Assembly (NCBI GenBank): GCA_014904845.1
Contig: MU119363.1
Span: 62,001-126,000 of the forward strand
From: Acephala macrosclerotiorum
Taxonomy: Eukaryota > Ascomycota > Leotiomycetes > Helotiales > Mollisiaceae
Length of the DNA stretch: 64,000 bases
Direction: 5' to 3'
This document shows, piece after piece, positions 1 through 9,994 of the stretch (positions are counted from its first letter, which is position 1; every line of letters begins with the position of its first letter). Under the pieces are notes generated by a model, which worked only from the letters and a program-made list of their open reading frames with translations, had not been told where the DNA came from and did not search any database. Position numbers and translations under genes: made by a program.

Positions 1-97
1 ATGCGATTTCCCGAGACGATTCAGCTCGAGGAAATACGTTCCACAAACACATTTTTCTATTGTTATATTCAATTAACTAACATACGATATCTGCCAG

Positions 98-1815
98 ATT
101 CAATTCACGATCCTTCTGCTGTTCTGCGCGACGACGCTCGCTGTTCAGACCGTGGTAATCAAGGGCTCGGATTTCGTCAATTCAGTCACTGGAGATAGAT
201 TACAAATTCTGGGCGTCGCATATCAACCTGGAGGATCTTCGGGGTACAATCCAGCTTCTGGAGTTGATCCGCTGAGCGATGGGGGTGTTTGCTTGAGAGA
301 TGCGGCGTTGATGCAACGACTGGTCAGGATACTACGATTCAAACACGACTAAAATGGCTGATGTCTGGCAGGGTGTGAATGCGATTCGAGTTTACAATGT
401 CGATCCGGATCTGAATCATGATATGTGTGCTTCCATTTTCAATGCGGTTTGTAGCACAGTCGGACAATGAGAAGACATGGTGCTGATTTCCTTCAGGTTG
501 GTATCTATATGTTGATCGATGTCAATTCTCCACTGTCTGGCGAGAGCATTGACCGCTCCGCTCCCTGGACCTCCTATGATTCTTCATACTTGAACCGGAC
601 ATTTGCTGTGGTGGAAGCATTCAAAAGCTACCCGAACACTCTACTATTCTTTGCCGGTAACGAGGTCATCAATGACCTGCCAACCGGCGGAACCGTTCCT
701 CCGTATATGAGAGTGAGTCTCCTTTGTTATTCGTTATATTGTATAAAGTCTGGATCTTGCGAATTCCCAAAAAAGTTGGCTGGTCCTGTTGAACCTCGAA
801 TGTCCGTGTTAGACGTGGGACTATTTTGAGTATATTTCGCTTCTGTTGTTGATAGACGAAGGGACATTTGGGACACTGTCTCTTTATACCTTGCTAACAT
901 ATCTAGGCTGTTACTCGAGATCTCAAGAACTACATCGCGAACCACTCCACCCGTTCCATCCCGGTCGGCTACAGCGCAGCAGATGTCCGCGAGATCCTGT
1001 TGGACTCCTGGAATTATCTTCAATGTACCACAACAGGCGATGACACAGATCCATCCCGCGTTGACCTCTTCGCCCTCAACAGTTACTCGTGGTGTGGAGA
1101 TTCTTCGTACCAGACGTCCGGCTACGATGTCCTCACGGCCGATTTCAGCAATACTAGTGTTCCCGTATTCTTCTCCGAGTACGGCTGCAACCAACCTTCA
1201 CCGCGTATCTTCACCGAGGTCCCCGTTCTTTATGGCCCCTTGATGACTCCAGTTCTTTCTGGAGGTCTAGTGTACGAGTTCTCTCAGGAGACCTCTAACT
1301 ATGGCCTTGTAACCATCAATAGCAATGGCTCTGCCCAACTTCTGTCCGACTACGACTCTCTACAGAAACAATTCAACACATTGAATGTCACCATGCTGCA
1401 AGGCCTGAAGGCGGGAAACACGACTACCGTGGCTCCCAAATGCTCCTCATCACTGATCACCAATCAGGGCTTCTCGAACAATTTCACTATTCCGGCCGTC
1501 CCTCCAGGAGCACAAGATCTGATCAACAACGGCATAAGTCCCGCACCTGTCGGAAAGCTGGTTACTATTTCGTCCACCAAAGTTACGCAAACTGTCCAAC
1601 AGAGCAACGGACAAGTTATGTCAGGTCTCGCAATCACGCCCCTAGCAAATGACCAGAGCAACAACCCCAGCGGAGCATCAGCATCGACAACCACCACGAG
1701 CTCTGCACCAGCAGCCACTACAAGCAAGAAGAGCGGAGCTGGAAACGTCAGAAGCAACCGGGGTGTGCTGCTAGGCGTTGCATCTATCGCAATCTTCTAC
1801 AGTTCTTTCATTTGA
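98..1815 (+). CDS. GPI-anchored beta-1,3-glucanosyltransferase (GH72), 5' end unresolved
   Basis: GH72 enzymes cut and rejoin beta-1,3-glucan chains at the outer face of the plasma membrane during wall growth. Exons read 98-322, 372-446, 497-712 and 907-1815, with GT-AG introns of 49, 50 and 194 nt, giving 474 residues in frame. The first exon encodes a hydrophobic stretch (ILLLFCATTLAVQT) that fits a signal peptide. Conserved blocks follow in family order: GVAYQPGG, NAIRVYNVDP, the acid/base Glu in FFAGNEVIND and the nucleophile Glu in FFSEYGCN. The tail is Ser/Thr-rich with a hydrophobic C-terminus (GVLLGVASIAIFYSSFI), as in GPI-anchored proteins. I see no X8/CBM43 module after the catalytic domain. 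An acceptor CAG ends at 97, so the initiator exon lies upstream. The ATG at position 1 joins out of frame through the only nearby donor, so the start is probably outside the window or was missed. Confidence 0.9.
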
Positions 1816-2245
1816 GCACAGTGTAGCATACCTTCTCTTCTTGCACCTACTTTGGAGATAGGTTTAATGATTGATGGGAAGTCTCGTGAGTGCTATTTAT
1901 TTGAATAGTACTTTCTTCCACGGGCTGGGGAAAGGGAAGAGCACGGTTTGATGAGCTATGAAGCGATGCATTTACAATACTTAATTCAACAGTACGCTAG
2001 TTGCGGTGTACTAATTATTAGGGTTATATTGGAGCAGGTAGTACTTTCAAAACCTAGTATATGTCCATTTTCAGTGTCCGTGATTTATTTTTACTATTTT
2101 TTTTCCCGTTCTGTGAATGCCCTTCTTAGCATGGGTACCTGCTGTGGCACGCTATCAAAAGCGGCAGCAAGATGGCGATTCAGACGCCAAAGGGCAGCTG
2201 GAGATAGTCGATTTCAAAATGGTCGGTCACCAAACATTGCCAAAA
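1816..2245. other. Intergenic, convergent 3' ends
   Basis: This 430-base stretch lies between the stop of the GH72 gene and the stop of the small Cys-rich gene on the other strand. It is AT-rich, with T runs near 2090-2105. It probably holds both 3' UTRs. No other feature is seen. Confidence 0.6.
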
Positions 2246-2482
2246 TCACGCCTCCCACCCCTTCGCTTCACTTGCTTCCCAAGCTTGTTTCACCGCATCC
2301 TCCAATTTCTTCGCCTCCTCATCTTGCGTACATTCAGGGCACCGTCCCTGCTTGCTAATGTGGTTCAAAACCTCCTTCTTGCACTCCATTCCGTGCCTTG
2401 CTTCGTAGCAGAGAAGAATTACGAACGTGTCGGTGGTGTGCTCGCATTTTGAATATTTGCGGTGCCAGTAGTTGCACATCAT
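2246..2482 (-). CDS. Small cysteine-rich protein, unknown function
   Basis: The frame encodes 78 residues starting MMCNYWHRKYSKCEH. It has six cysteines (residues 3, 13, 25, 34, 48, 51 approximately), several histidines and a closing CPEC pair, so metal binding is plausible. The C-terminal third is charged and probably helical (DEEAKKLEDAVKQAWEASEAKGWEA). There is no signal peptide, so it is unlikely to be secreted. I recall similar short Cys/His proteins starting CNYWHxKYS as common unnamed proteins of Helotiales, but cannot name a family. A second open frame just upstream on the same strand (2479-2715) overlaps the ATG by four bases. It looks like untranslated leader or an additional exon rather than a separate gene. 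Confidence 0.5.
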   Translation of the reverse strand: MMCNYWHRKYSKCEHTTDTFVILLCYEARHGMECKKEVLNHISKQGRCPECTQDEEAKKLEDAVKQAWEASEAKGWEA

Positions 2483-3840
2483 TGGTTGGTCTTGGCAGTG
2501 GTGGAGTGTTCGGGCTTGACTTGGTAAGTGGGTGTTGGTTTGGGAGAGGAAGCGATTGAGTTTGGGGATGGGAGTAAGGGCATGTTGTGGTATTGGTTGT
2601 GATTGTGCCGTGGTTGGGGAGGATGCTGGGATGATTCAGGTGCGACTACTTCTGAATGTTCTTCTCTATAACTACCTTTCCAAGTTCTCCGCCCACTCAC
2701 CTTTGTTGGAAACATTCCCTCTGTTGAACATCAGAGCTTGGACTTGATTTAGATTTGGTCGTTCGGGCCAGACTGTATTCAGGTTACAACGTCTACCAAG
2801 ATATCAATAGTAGGTTAGCCCCTGATGCTTTGGGATGCAAATGAGCTTGGTCGTCGTGATTCATGGAGTGTCATGCCAAGCCTTATAGCAAGCAATTTCT
2901 TCTCATTTTGAAGGGTGCTTCCTATTGCTTATCTTGCAGATTTCCTGAGCTCTTTCCTCCTTCGCAAACCCGCGGTTGGAAAACGAACCTGGTTTGGCAC
3001 GCGTCACTAAGCAATCAAATTGTTGATTTCGTTGCGCTGGGATAGAAGGAGCCGTATGGGCAATCGTCCCTCTCACCGCTCCCTTGATGCTTTGAGAAGG
3101 AGCGCTCTCGCTTCAACATGTCTGTCTATAAAAGCCCCACCCCTCATGCTGTCACTTTTTCCCTTCACATTCTCCCGACTCAACCTCTGCTACTTCATTG
3201 TTGCATGCGGTACGCAAGAAGGCGGAACGTGGGAAAGTCTACTTGATAGATGGCTTTTACTGTATATACCTTCATATCTCAAAGGGTGAGATCTAGGGAG
3301 GGGACTAAATCCACCATGCTTAAGAACTAGCGGAGTCAAAGGCCCCCGGCCTCCGTTGCTTCCCGGGTCAAACTTGTGATGAAAGCGGTATGAAGCCATT
3401 CTAAGTTCGCACTAGCTTTACCATTCTGCCTGCTTTAAGTCAGTCTCAGCATTTTCTCGTTGTGGATCGAACTACATACTATATCCTTCCCGACTTCCAC
3501 CAACACCTCTTCACAAGTCTACATTACTCTTGCACTTGCTATTCAAAAGACTTTTCGGTCGAAAAGCCTCGAAGACTATCAAGACACTTGCACTTGAGGC
3601 TTTGCGCTTTTCGACAAATCTCCTGGGCAACACACCTTCATCTCGTTGCAACAAAGAGTCAAGTCTCCGCGCCCTTGTGAGCAACATATTTAAGTGTTCT
3701 CGGAGGCACCACTCCTTCGCGCGCGACAGAGTTTCCAAACTTTAAGTAAAGCCATACTTTCTAGACTCTGAAAGCGCTCAGCAACTGATCAAATAATCTA
3801 GATGATTAAAACCCCACACGTTTGATCAACATTTTCGAAA
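2483..3840. other. Intergenic, divergent promoter region
   Basis: About 1.36 kb separate the small Cys-rich gene (-) from the decayed 2EXR copy (+). The stretch holds a TATA-like element at 3127 followed by CT-rich sequence, and a second CT-rich promoter-like stretch at about 3480-3560. No open frame here looks like a protein. Confidence 0.5.
3127..3133 (+). promoter_or_regulatory. TATA-like box followed by pyrimidine-rich tract
   Basis: TATAAAA is followed within 70 bases by long C/T runs and a CTTCATTG stretch, a layout common at strongly expressed fungal promoters. No convincing downstream gene starts within 300 bases. It may be the old promoter of the decayed 2EXR copy or drive a non-coding transcript. 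Confidence 0.3.
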
Positions 3841-4571
3841 TGAACTCCACAACCGCAACCCTGGACTTCTACGCAACGAACTTCCCGATCCTGAGATCAC
3901 TCTATACCTCCAACCGCTACCTGGATTACCAATTGAGTTGCGGCTCGCTATCTAGAAGTTCGCCTTCAAGCCACGTGGTGCGAAAATATGGAGAGTCCGT
4001 CATGTTCAAAGAGGAAGTCGCCGCCTTTGGTACACGTTGGAGTGCCAAGACCCTGCTCCGCTGGCTTTAGGATCCATCGGGAGAGTCGATCATGTGCCTT
4101 AGAACATTATCGAACCGTTACCTACGATGTCAAATCTAACGGACCTTTAGATACGCCAATCCTGAACATGACACTCTTGTCCTCCCACACCATAATTTGG
4201 CTAAAGTGGCGGAAGGTTGTAAATAGACCTCCCATTGTGAGGATACCAACAGCGCAATGAAGGAAGTTCGGATCTTGGAATTACCTCAAGGTCTTAATGA
4301 CTGGGGTCTGTACTTACTCCCGTCATACTCTGGGATTAAGGAGTAGCGCGATATTGAGAACACCCTCTTTAATGCTATGAAGTATAGGCGCCTCATGAAA
4401 GTGAAGAAGCCATATCTATGTGGATACATCGGAGGAAGATACTGCACGGAGCAGGAGCTCGAGGAGATTGAGGAGTCACTTACGGTGCTTTATGAGAAAA
4501 TGGCAACCAAAGTTCCTGGTCTCAAGACACCTGAGATCTTTTTCATGGCAACCCTGCCGAGCTACATTTAG
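3841..4571 (+). pseudogene. Decayed tandem copy of the adjacent 2EXR-domain gene
   Basis: The start MNSTTATLD matches the start MDSTTTTLT of the intact gene 1.29 kb downstream. After that, matching segments lie in order but in different frames. One is LPIELRLAI-stop-KFAFKPRGAKI, where the core Trp codon is TAG, against LPFELCLAVWKLTLKPRRTKI. Others are GFRIHRESRSCALEHY against GFQINAESREYALQEY, RYANPEHDTLVL against KYFHPELDTLVL, and LELPQGLNDWG against LEMPEGLGIWA. The last is YRRLMKVKK through KVPGLKTPE against ARRLTKLNK through DIPDVKVPE. Several frameshifts and at least one nonsense change separate the segments. A candidate 5' UTR intron at 3746-3801 corresponds in place to one in front of the intact gene, so the duplication included the promoter side. 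The whole stretch cannot make the full protein. Confidence 0.85.
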
Positions 4572-5023
4572 TGTGGAGAGCAGACACGAGGACAGGATTA
4601 GAGGCATAGCAGGACTTTTTACTCGTTTCTATAGACACGATTCTTTGTTGGTCAAGAAACCTTCATCAGAGATGTATTAAGTAGAAGATTACTGTTTGCC
4701 AGCAAGTCTGAGTAGAATATACTAGGATTTGAGCTGGCGAAAATTGGCTGGATATGGCGAAGAATAGTACATCAGCAGACTATGTAGAATAACGAACTCT
4801 ATGATTGAAATAATTCTCTAAAAGGACCTCTCACTCCAGTAAGGGGTGAGGCTTTTGACACTTATTGAATCTAAACCATGGAGGTTTTATCAAACCTTAA
4901 CATAGACTTCATTTTGTAGGTCCACAAACCAAGTCTTTCGGTCTTCGCAACCCAAACCTCTCGAAGTCTCCGTAACGCGCAAACTTTCGCACGCGACCCT
5001 CTTCAAAAGCTTCAAAAGTTTGA

Positions 5024-5083
5024 GTGAGTCTCCTCCTCTCATGAGGGCTATCGCAGAGTCGATCAGCTAACGGGACAACACAG
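5024..5083 (+). other. Probable 5' UTR intron of the 2EXR gene
   Basis: GTGAGT at 5024 and ACACAG ending at 5083 bound 60 bases with a CTAAC branch-like site, 47 bases before the ATG. The decayed copy has a matching intron-like segment, and the bases before both donors are similar (AAACTTTAAG and AAAGTTTGAG). Confidence 0.55.
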
Positions 5084-5130
5084 ACGAAAGAAATCTTTCA
5101 CCTTGAATCCATTAGTCAATTTCTCCCACA

Positions 5131-5949
5131 ATGGACTCTACCACTACAACCTTGACGAACTTATGCGAAAAACTTCCAGACCCCAATTTATCTCTCTACT
5201 TCCAAAGACTCCCCAAGTTTGACACCTTCACTCTCTTCCCCAAATTACCATTTGAGCTCTGCCTCGCGGTCTGGAAACTCACACTCAAGCCACGAAGGAC
5301 GAAAATCAAGGAACTTTGTCACAATGATAGCCCGGCATTTTCATCCTCTTACCGAGTCTCCTACTCCTACGTATCCCATGCTTCTCTTCCCGTCGGTTTT
5401 CAGATAAATGCTGAGAGTCGAGAATACGCTCTTCAGGAATACAAGGCTTCGATGAGGGATTCGACGGAGAGAAAGTGTGTCAAATACTTTCATCCGGAGC
5501 TTGATACGCTTGTGTTACTTAACCTTCCTTTGGTGGATTTGATGTACTTTGAAAGGAATTGCAGGTCTTCTTGCATCTTGGGAGTTCTTGCAGGCGTTCA
5601 GAATTTGGAAATGCCAGAGGGACTAGGAATTTGGGCAAGATTCTTGTTACCACCGGCCTCGACCTTGAGCTTGAGGCCGATACCGATCTTGAGCCCGAGT
5701 TCGACACCCGAGAAACCTGGAGATGTCTTAAAGAGAAGATTTCGAGGCATTGCCAAGGCTAGACGACTTACGAAGTTAAATAAGTTTTCCATGGGATGCA
5801 AAGATTATCGTCCTTTCACTGAGGAGGAAATAAGGCACTGTGAGCATGCAGTAAGAGAGATCTTCGAGGCAATGGCGGCTGATATTCCGGATGTAAAGGT
5901 GCCGGAAGTCATTACGTTGGTAGACATCTGGTGGAAAACGCATCGATGA
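5131..5949 (+). CDS. 2EXR-domain (F-box-like) protein
   Basis: A single exon encodes 272 residues. Residues about 32-120 hold the 2EXR pattern: FTLFPKLPFELCLAVWKLTLKPR, then GFQINAESREYALQEY and a HPELDTLVL strand. This family is greatly expanded in Helotiales and is named for its repeated E-x-R motif. Its molecular role is unknown, and resemblance of the LPxEL..xIW segment to F-boxes is only suggestive. The C-terminal third is basic and then acidic-helical (TEEEIRHCEHAVREIFEAMA). No membrane segment or signal peptide is present. Translation probably starts at 5131, after a 5' UTR intron. A broken paralogue lies directly upstream, so this is the surviving member of a tandem pair. Confidence 0.8.
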   Translation: MDSTTTTLTNLCEKLPDPNLSLYFQRLPKFDTFTLFPKLPFELCLAVWKLTLKPRRTKIKELCHNDSPAFSSSYRVSYSYVSHASLPVGFQINAESREYALQEYKASMRDSTERKCVKYFHPELDTLVLLNLPLVDLMYFERNCRSSCILGVLAGVQNLEMPEGLGIWARFLLPPASTLSLRPIPILSPSSTPEKPGDVLKRRFRGIAKARRLTKLNKFSMGCKDYRPFTEEEIRHCEHAVREIFEAMAADIPDVKVPEVITLVDIWWKTHR

Positions 5950-7609
5950 TGATAAGAATTCTACGGTTGGATGGGATTAGACGTGAGGACAAGACTTCTC
6001 AGCGTCCCAAGCTAGCTCCTATCTGTTCTGCGCAATTTCCTACGGTTAGATATTGCTCTTGGTGTTTGGTTGCAAGATCTTACGAAGTGACTCGGCCCAG
6101 CTAAGCCATATTATTCTGAGCGGAACAGGATGCAAGTCAGAGATGCTAAGTGGGTTGGTCAATCGGCGGCGGTGGAGAGCAGCAGCAGCAGCAAGATATA
6201 TAGATTACCAATGTACAAACCCACAACTCCCTCGCTCTGGCCGAGAGGTAGTGCTCGATTCACTTCTGTGACATCTTCACATCCAGGAAATCTACATATT
6301 GGCGATGCCTTAAGTCCAAAGTTGAGCAGAGATTCTCTGGACACGATTTGATGTTCGTATAGACTTGCTTTGCTTTCATACGGAATTTTGACCTTATTCT
6401 ATCAGATGTGGAAAGTCACAAAGCGTGGTGATATGAGTTATCTTCCAAACCAAAGGCAAAGAAAGAAGGGGTCATTCAATAGAGTATCATCTCTTGCCGA
6501 TTCTGTGATTTCTTCTTCTTGGGCTTGTCTTTCACTCACTGGTGAAAGAGTCGTTTGGCACATGCTCACTGAGGATACTGCCTATCAAAACTACTGCTCT
6601 CCAAAGTTATGCCTCCAAGTGGAAGATCCTACTGGGAACGTTTGAGATACGTATCCATGTCTTCAACACGAGGACGCAGGAATGGCCCGATCAGGATCAA
6701 GCAGCATGTGGTCACAGCAATGTCCGGATCCAGTGTCCCCCACAGCAGTTTCTGCAGCAACCGAGAGCGAGAGAAATTCCAGATAAATCGTTTAAAAGTC
6801 GCTCATGGACAAGAAGCGATGGAAAATGGACTTCGACTGGGGAGAAAGGAGCTCTCTGTCTATGCCTTGAATTCTCCAGTGAATGAGCGAGAATGAAGAT
6901 GAGAGCAACTAATACGAAGAGAGCAGGGTACATTGAAAGGTTTGGGGTTGGGCTATCAATATGGCAGCTACAAGAAAGAAGTCAAACGTTGCTAGTCCGT
7001 CACATTGCTAACTCGCGGGTCCTTGCGTATGATGACGGCGTTATTGATTGTTGAGTGAGGAACGTGAATTACAGATGCAATCAATAGCAAAGCAGGAGAT
7101 GGACTCAAGAGATTGAGGACTTGAAAAATGTTTATTAGAAAGCACGTATCAAAGAAAGGGATTGCAGCCAAAGTAATCAAAGTCAATGCGAAGGTGGGAG
7201 GTGATTCTCCTTGTAGAGATAGAGATTCATCATCCAGCCAGAGCTCAAAGAAATGACACGCAGGAAACAAGCGAATTCACTGGACGAATCCACCATTGTC
7301 TTGGCCTATCTTCTTACGCCCCCTTGGTGTTTCCAAATACTCGTTGACATCATTTCCATTGTAGAATGTAGGGTGCCTTCCCTATTGCTGACTTCTGTTG
7401 TCATATCGCGTCATAAAGCGCGCGCTGGTATCATATCAATCACAACCCTGGTTCCCACAGTACAAGAAATCCAACATAACTCGTTCATATCCATCCATGC
7501 AACCATCCCATGCATCCGCTGTTTTCATGCAATTGTGTCAATAATGCCAACCCAAATGCCAACCCAAATGCTACCAAACGCCAATGACAACCATATCATA
7601 TCTGTCCGA
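5950..7609. other. Intergenic, 1.66 kb, no supported gene
   Basis: Short open frames occur on both strands, but none has recognisable motifs. A hydrophobic frame on the minus strand at 6992-7270 is the most protein-like and remains unsupported. A short AGC run lies at 6178-6193. A 12-base direct duplication (GCCAACCCAAAT twice) lies at about 7547-7570, in the likely 3' UTR of the RING/TRAF gene. Confidence 0.5.
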
Positions 7610-9232
7610 TCAAAGTCGGGGAGGCTCGTGAAGAGAGTCGCTAGAGCGACGAGGGCCCATTGAAGAACCGCTGCTACCCCCAGATCCTCCACCGTTACCG
7701 CCGAGTCCAATACCTGCTTGTGTGCGGCCTCTCCTGTTCTCTTGGATTCGGAGTTGCATGAGCCACCGAACGTGCATGCTAGTCGTTTGTTGCACGCTTC
7801 GGATTTCAGCGAGATCATTTCGAATCTGGATGGTTTCATTGAACAGCAGGGTGGAATATCTAGCTTCAAGCTCTCTCATGGAGGTGGACAGTTTGTTGAT
7901 GTTGTTTTGCTGGGATTCCATGAGAGCCATCATGTGGTCGAAACCAGTACTGAGTGACGGATCTGTGTTGTCGCGAAAGCTGGATAGTTGATCGTTGGTT
8001 GGGTCGGAGAGGTCTTGCCTTGAGATCTGGTGGATGTCTTCAAAGGGCATGCGAAAGTTCTTGATGGTTCCTTCTAGGACTTTCATATGACGCTCTTGAT
8101 CGCGACGCTCGTTCTTTAAGTCGGCAATTTCGTATTTGAGTTTGGTGCTTTCCTTTGTCATTGCTTCAAATTTCTTGCCCAGGAACCTGAGGTTGCAGCT
8201 CTTTTCATGGTTCGTCATAGTCTTTCTGGCCGTAGTGAAGTCGCAGCCGATGTCAGACCACTTGCAACCAATCTCCACGTCTGGACACTCCAAGAGATGT
8301 TGATCCGAGTTGATTTGAACATACTCGGCACCACAGTGTTGACATGTTTCCATTCTCTTCACGCAGAGCTCGTTTCGATGATGATACATGTCGATTGCCA
8401 TAAGTTCCAGCTTACAGTCGGGACAGTGTTCAGTGTAATGCATGCATTCGTTCCCGCTACTGAGGTGCTTTCTCAACATGAGGAACGAACAGCCTTTGAT
8501 GGTATTCTTGCCGGGACAGGCCATGCGGGCTTCGGGACAGTATTGCGCAAGATGAACCTGGAGTACAGAGCGCTCTATCGCAGCAGAGCATGTTGGACAC
8601 TCCACCTTCAGAGAATCAACCTGGTTGCGGATGACAGTGGGTGCTTTGAAGTAGTCTTCATTCTCAATTTGCAAGATGAACCGATCGATGGGACAAGTTG
8701 AGCCACCATGCTTCAAGGCTTGATCGAGACACAACCGACAGAAGATGTGGCAGCAATCGGTGATGACTGGATCGAAGAATGGTGTTCGACAGATGGAGCA
8801 TATAAGATTCTCATCGACGATACCAACATAAGTCAGAGCAGAGAAGTCGATATTATGGACGAGTTCCAAATTATGATAACGATCACCATCAGAGCCAACT
8901 GAGCGTGTTCTCTCAGGCAAAAAGGGCTCATTGATGTATGAATCCGGTAGAGCGGGTAAGAAGGGCGTCCTGAGTTGTGCAATTTCCATAGGACCGAAAC
9001 CGCCGACAGGATCATCAATCTTAGGTCGTGAACGATCTGGAAGGATGTTTTCTCGGAACAGAGTTCGAGGGGTCTCATCAGAAGTTCTGTCACGGTTTGG
9101 AATTCGGAACCGATGTTGAGCACTTGTGGTGATTGAGGGTGCGGGGGAGGGTGGCGTGGGGACGGAAGCTGGGTCTGTTGCACGGATTGGACTAAGTGGC
9201 TCAGGGTCGACAGGAGTATTTGGAGGTGGCAT
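7610..9232 (-). CDS. RING finger plus TRAF-type zinc-finger protein
   Basis: The protein of 540 residues has a disordered Pro-rich N-terminus (1-130). A C3HC4-like RING follows at about 145-180 (CSIC, CxH within CCHIFC, CLDQ, CPID). Next come several TRAF-type C/H fingers at about 210-345 (CPTC, CPDC, CQHC spacings with paired His/Cys). Helical, coiled-coil-like segments follow at about 345-400 and 440-490, and the tail is Gly/Ser-rich. The architecture suggests a cytosolic E3 ubiquitin ligase or adaptor. No MATH/TRAF-C domain is visible, which separates it from animal TRAFs. I chose the ATG at 9232 because a 5' UTR intron (9238-9295, minus strand, GTGAGT to TTAG) removes the earlier in-frame ATG at 9247. 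The gene diverges from the SNARE gene, sharing about 700 bases of upstream sequence. Confidence 0.85.
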   Translation of the reverse strand: MPPPNTPVDPEPLSPIRATDPASVPTPPSPAPSITTSAQHRFRIPNRDRTSDETPRTLFRENILPDRSRPKIDDPVGGFGPMEIAQLRTPFLPALPDSYINEPFLPERTRSVGSDGDRYHNLELVHNIDFSALTYVGIVDENLICSICRTPFFDPVITDCCHIFCRLCLDQALKHGGSTCPIDRFILQIENEDYFKAPTVIRNQVDSLKVECPTCSAAIERSVLQVHLAQYCPEARMACPGKNTIKGCSFLMLRKHLSSGNECMHYTEHCPDCKLELMAIDMYHHRNELCVKRMETCQHCGAEYVQINSDQHLLECPDVEIGCKWSDIGCDFTTARKTMTNHEKSCNLRFLGKKFEAMTKESTKLKYEIADLKNERRDQERHMKVLEGTIKNFRMPFEDIHQISRQDLSDPTNDQLSSFRDNTDPSLSTGFDHMMALMESQQNNINKLSTSMRELEARYSTLLFNETIQIRNDLAEIRSVQQTTSMHVRWLMQLRIQENRRGRTQAGIGLGGNGGGSGGSSGSSMGPRRSSDSLHEPPRL

Positions 9233-9237
9233 CTTGT

Positions 9238-9295
9238 CTAACAGCATTCTCTCAGCTTTTTTACGTCAAGGCTATTGCTCAGAGTACTCACTCAC
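9238..9295 (-). other. 5' UTR intron of the RING/TRAF gene
   Basis: Read on the minus strand, CAG|GTGAGT opens and GCTGTTAG closes a 58-base intron that ends five bases before the chosen ATG. Retention would add five N-terminal residues in frame (MLLDK). Confidence 0.55.
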
Positions 9296-9994
9296 CTGTG
9301 TTTTCTGAAGTCAGAGCAAGGAGGTGATTGAAAGCGAGCCGAAGCACGTGAAGAGTTCAGATGACACCAGTGTGCTCTGAGAGGGGTCTTCCAATCGATT
9401 AACTTCCCGGATGTTCAGCAATTTATGTGCAGACAAAGACCTAGCAAACTTGCAGCTCTCCTGCTGGTCCGAAGTTCGCTCTGGGAAGTGATATGTGTCA
9501 GTAGATCGACCAGCACACACGCGAGGCGGACGTGCGGAGGACGCGAGTAGGGAGTTTCAGCAAGAGAGTATGCGAAGAAAGAGAGAGTGTGTTGAAGTCT
9601 CAACAAACTCCAGAGGACGGTGTAAGACACAACTCGGTTTCGTTGTGCTTTCAAGGTGGAAATTGACCTTGAGACGGAAAGTTTTGGCTCCTCAGACTCC
9701 TCGAAGTTGATATCGGCAACTCAGGAAGTGCACAAGTGGGCGGTGAGAAATACCGTACTAACTCGCTATGTTTTCCTATTGGCTGAGTTCTGATACATCT
9801 CTTTATGCGGCGGCGCAACTCGAGGCTATGTGGAACTTCAAACAATTCGACTCTCGAATCTATTTTTGAAAACCTTCCTCTCTGTTCAATTTTCTTAGCA
9901 GACTTTGGTCAAATCATCCACAACTTGGCGACTACATAGCAGGACCCCAGCTCCCCCTAACTCATATACTGGCCGGTCGCACGAGCAGGGAACC
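9296..9994. promoter_or_regulatory. Shared divergent promoter, RING/TRAF and SNARE genes
   Basis: About 700 bases lie between two divergent starts. An ATTGG (inverted CCAAT) box lies at 9778-9782, about 210 bases before the SNARE ATG. CT-rich sequence occurs near 9870-9900. No open frame here resembles a protein. Confidence 0.45.

Noticed and set aside
6992..7270. 92-codon hydrophobic frame on the minus strand
   Set aside because: It could be a membrane peptide, but AT-rich non-coding sequence often gives such frames and no homology is recognised.
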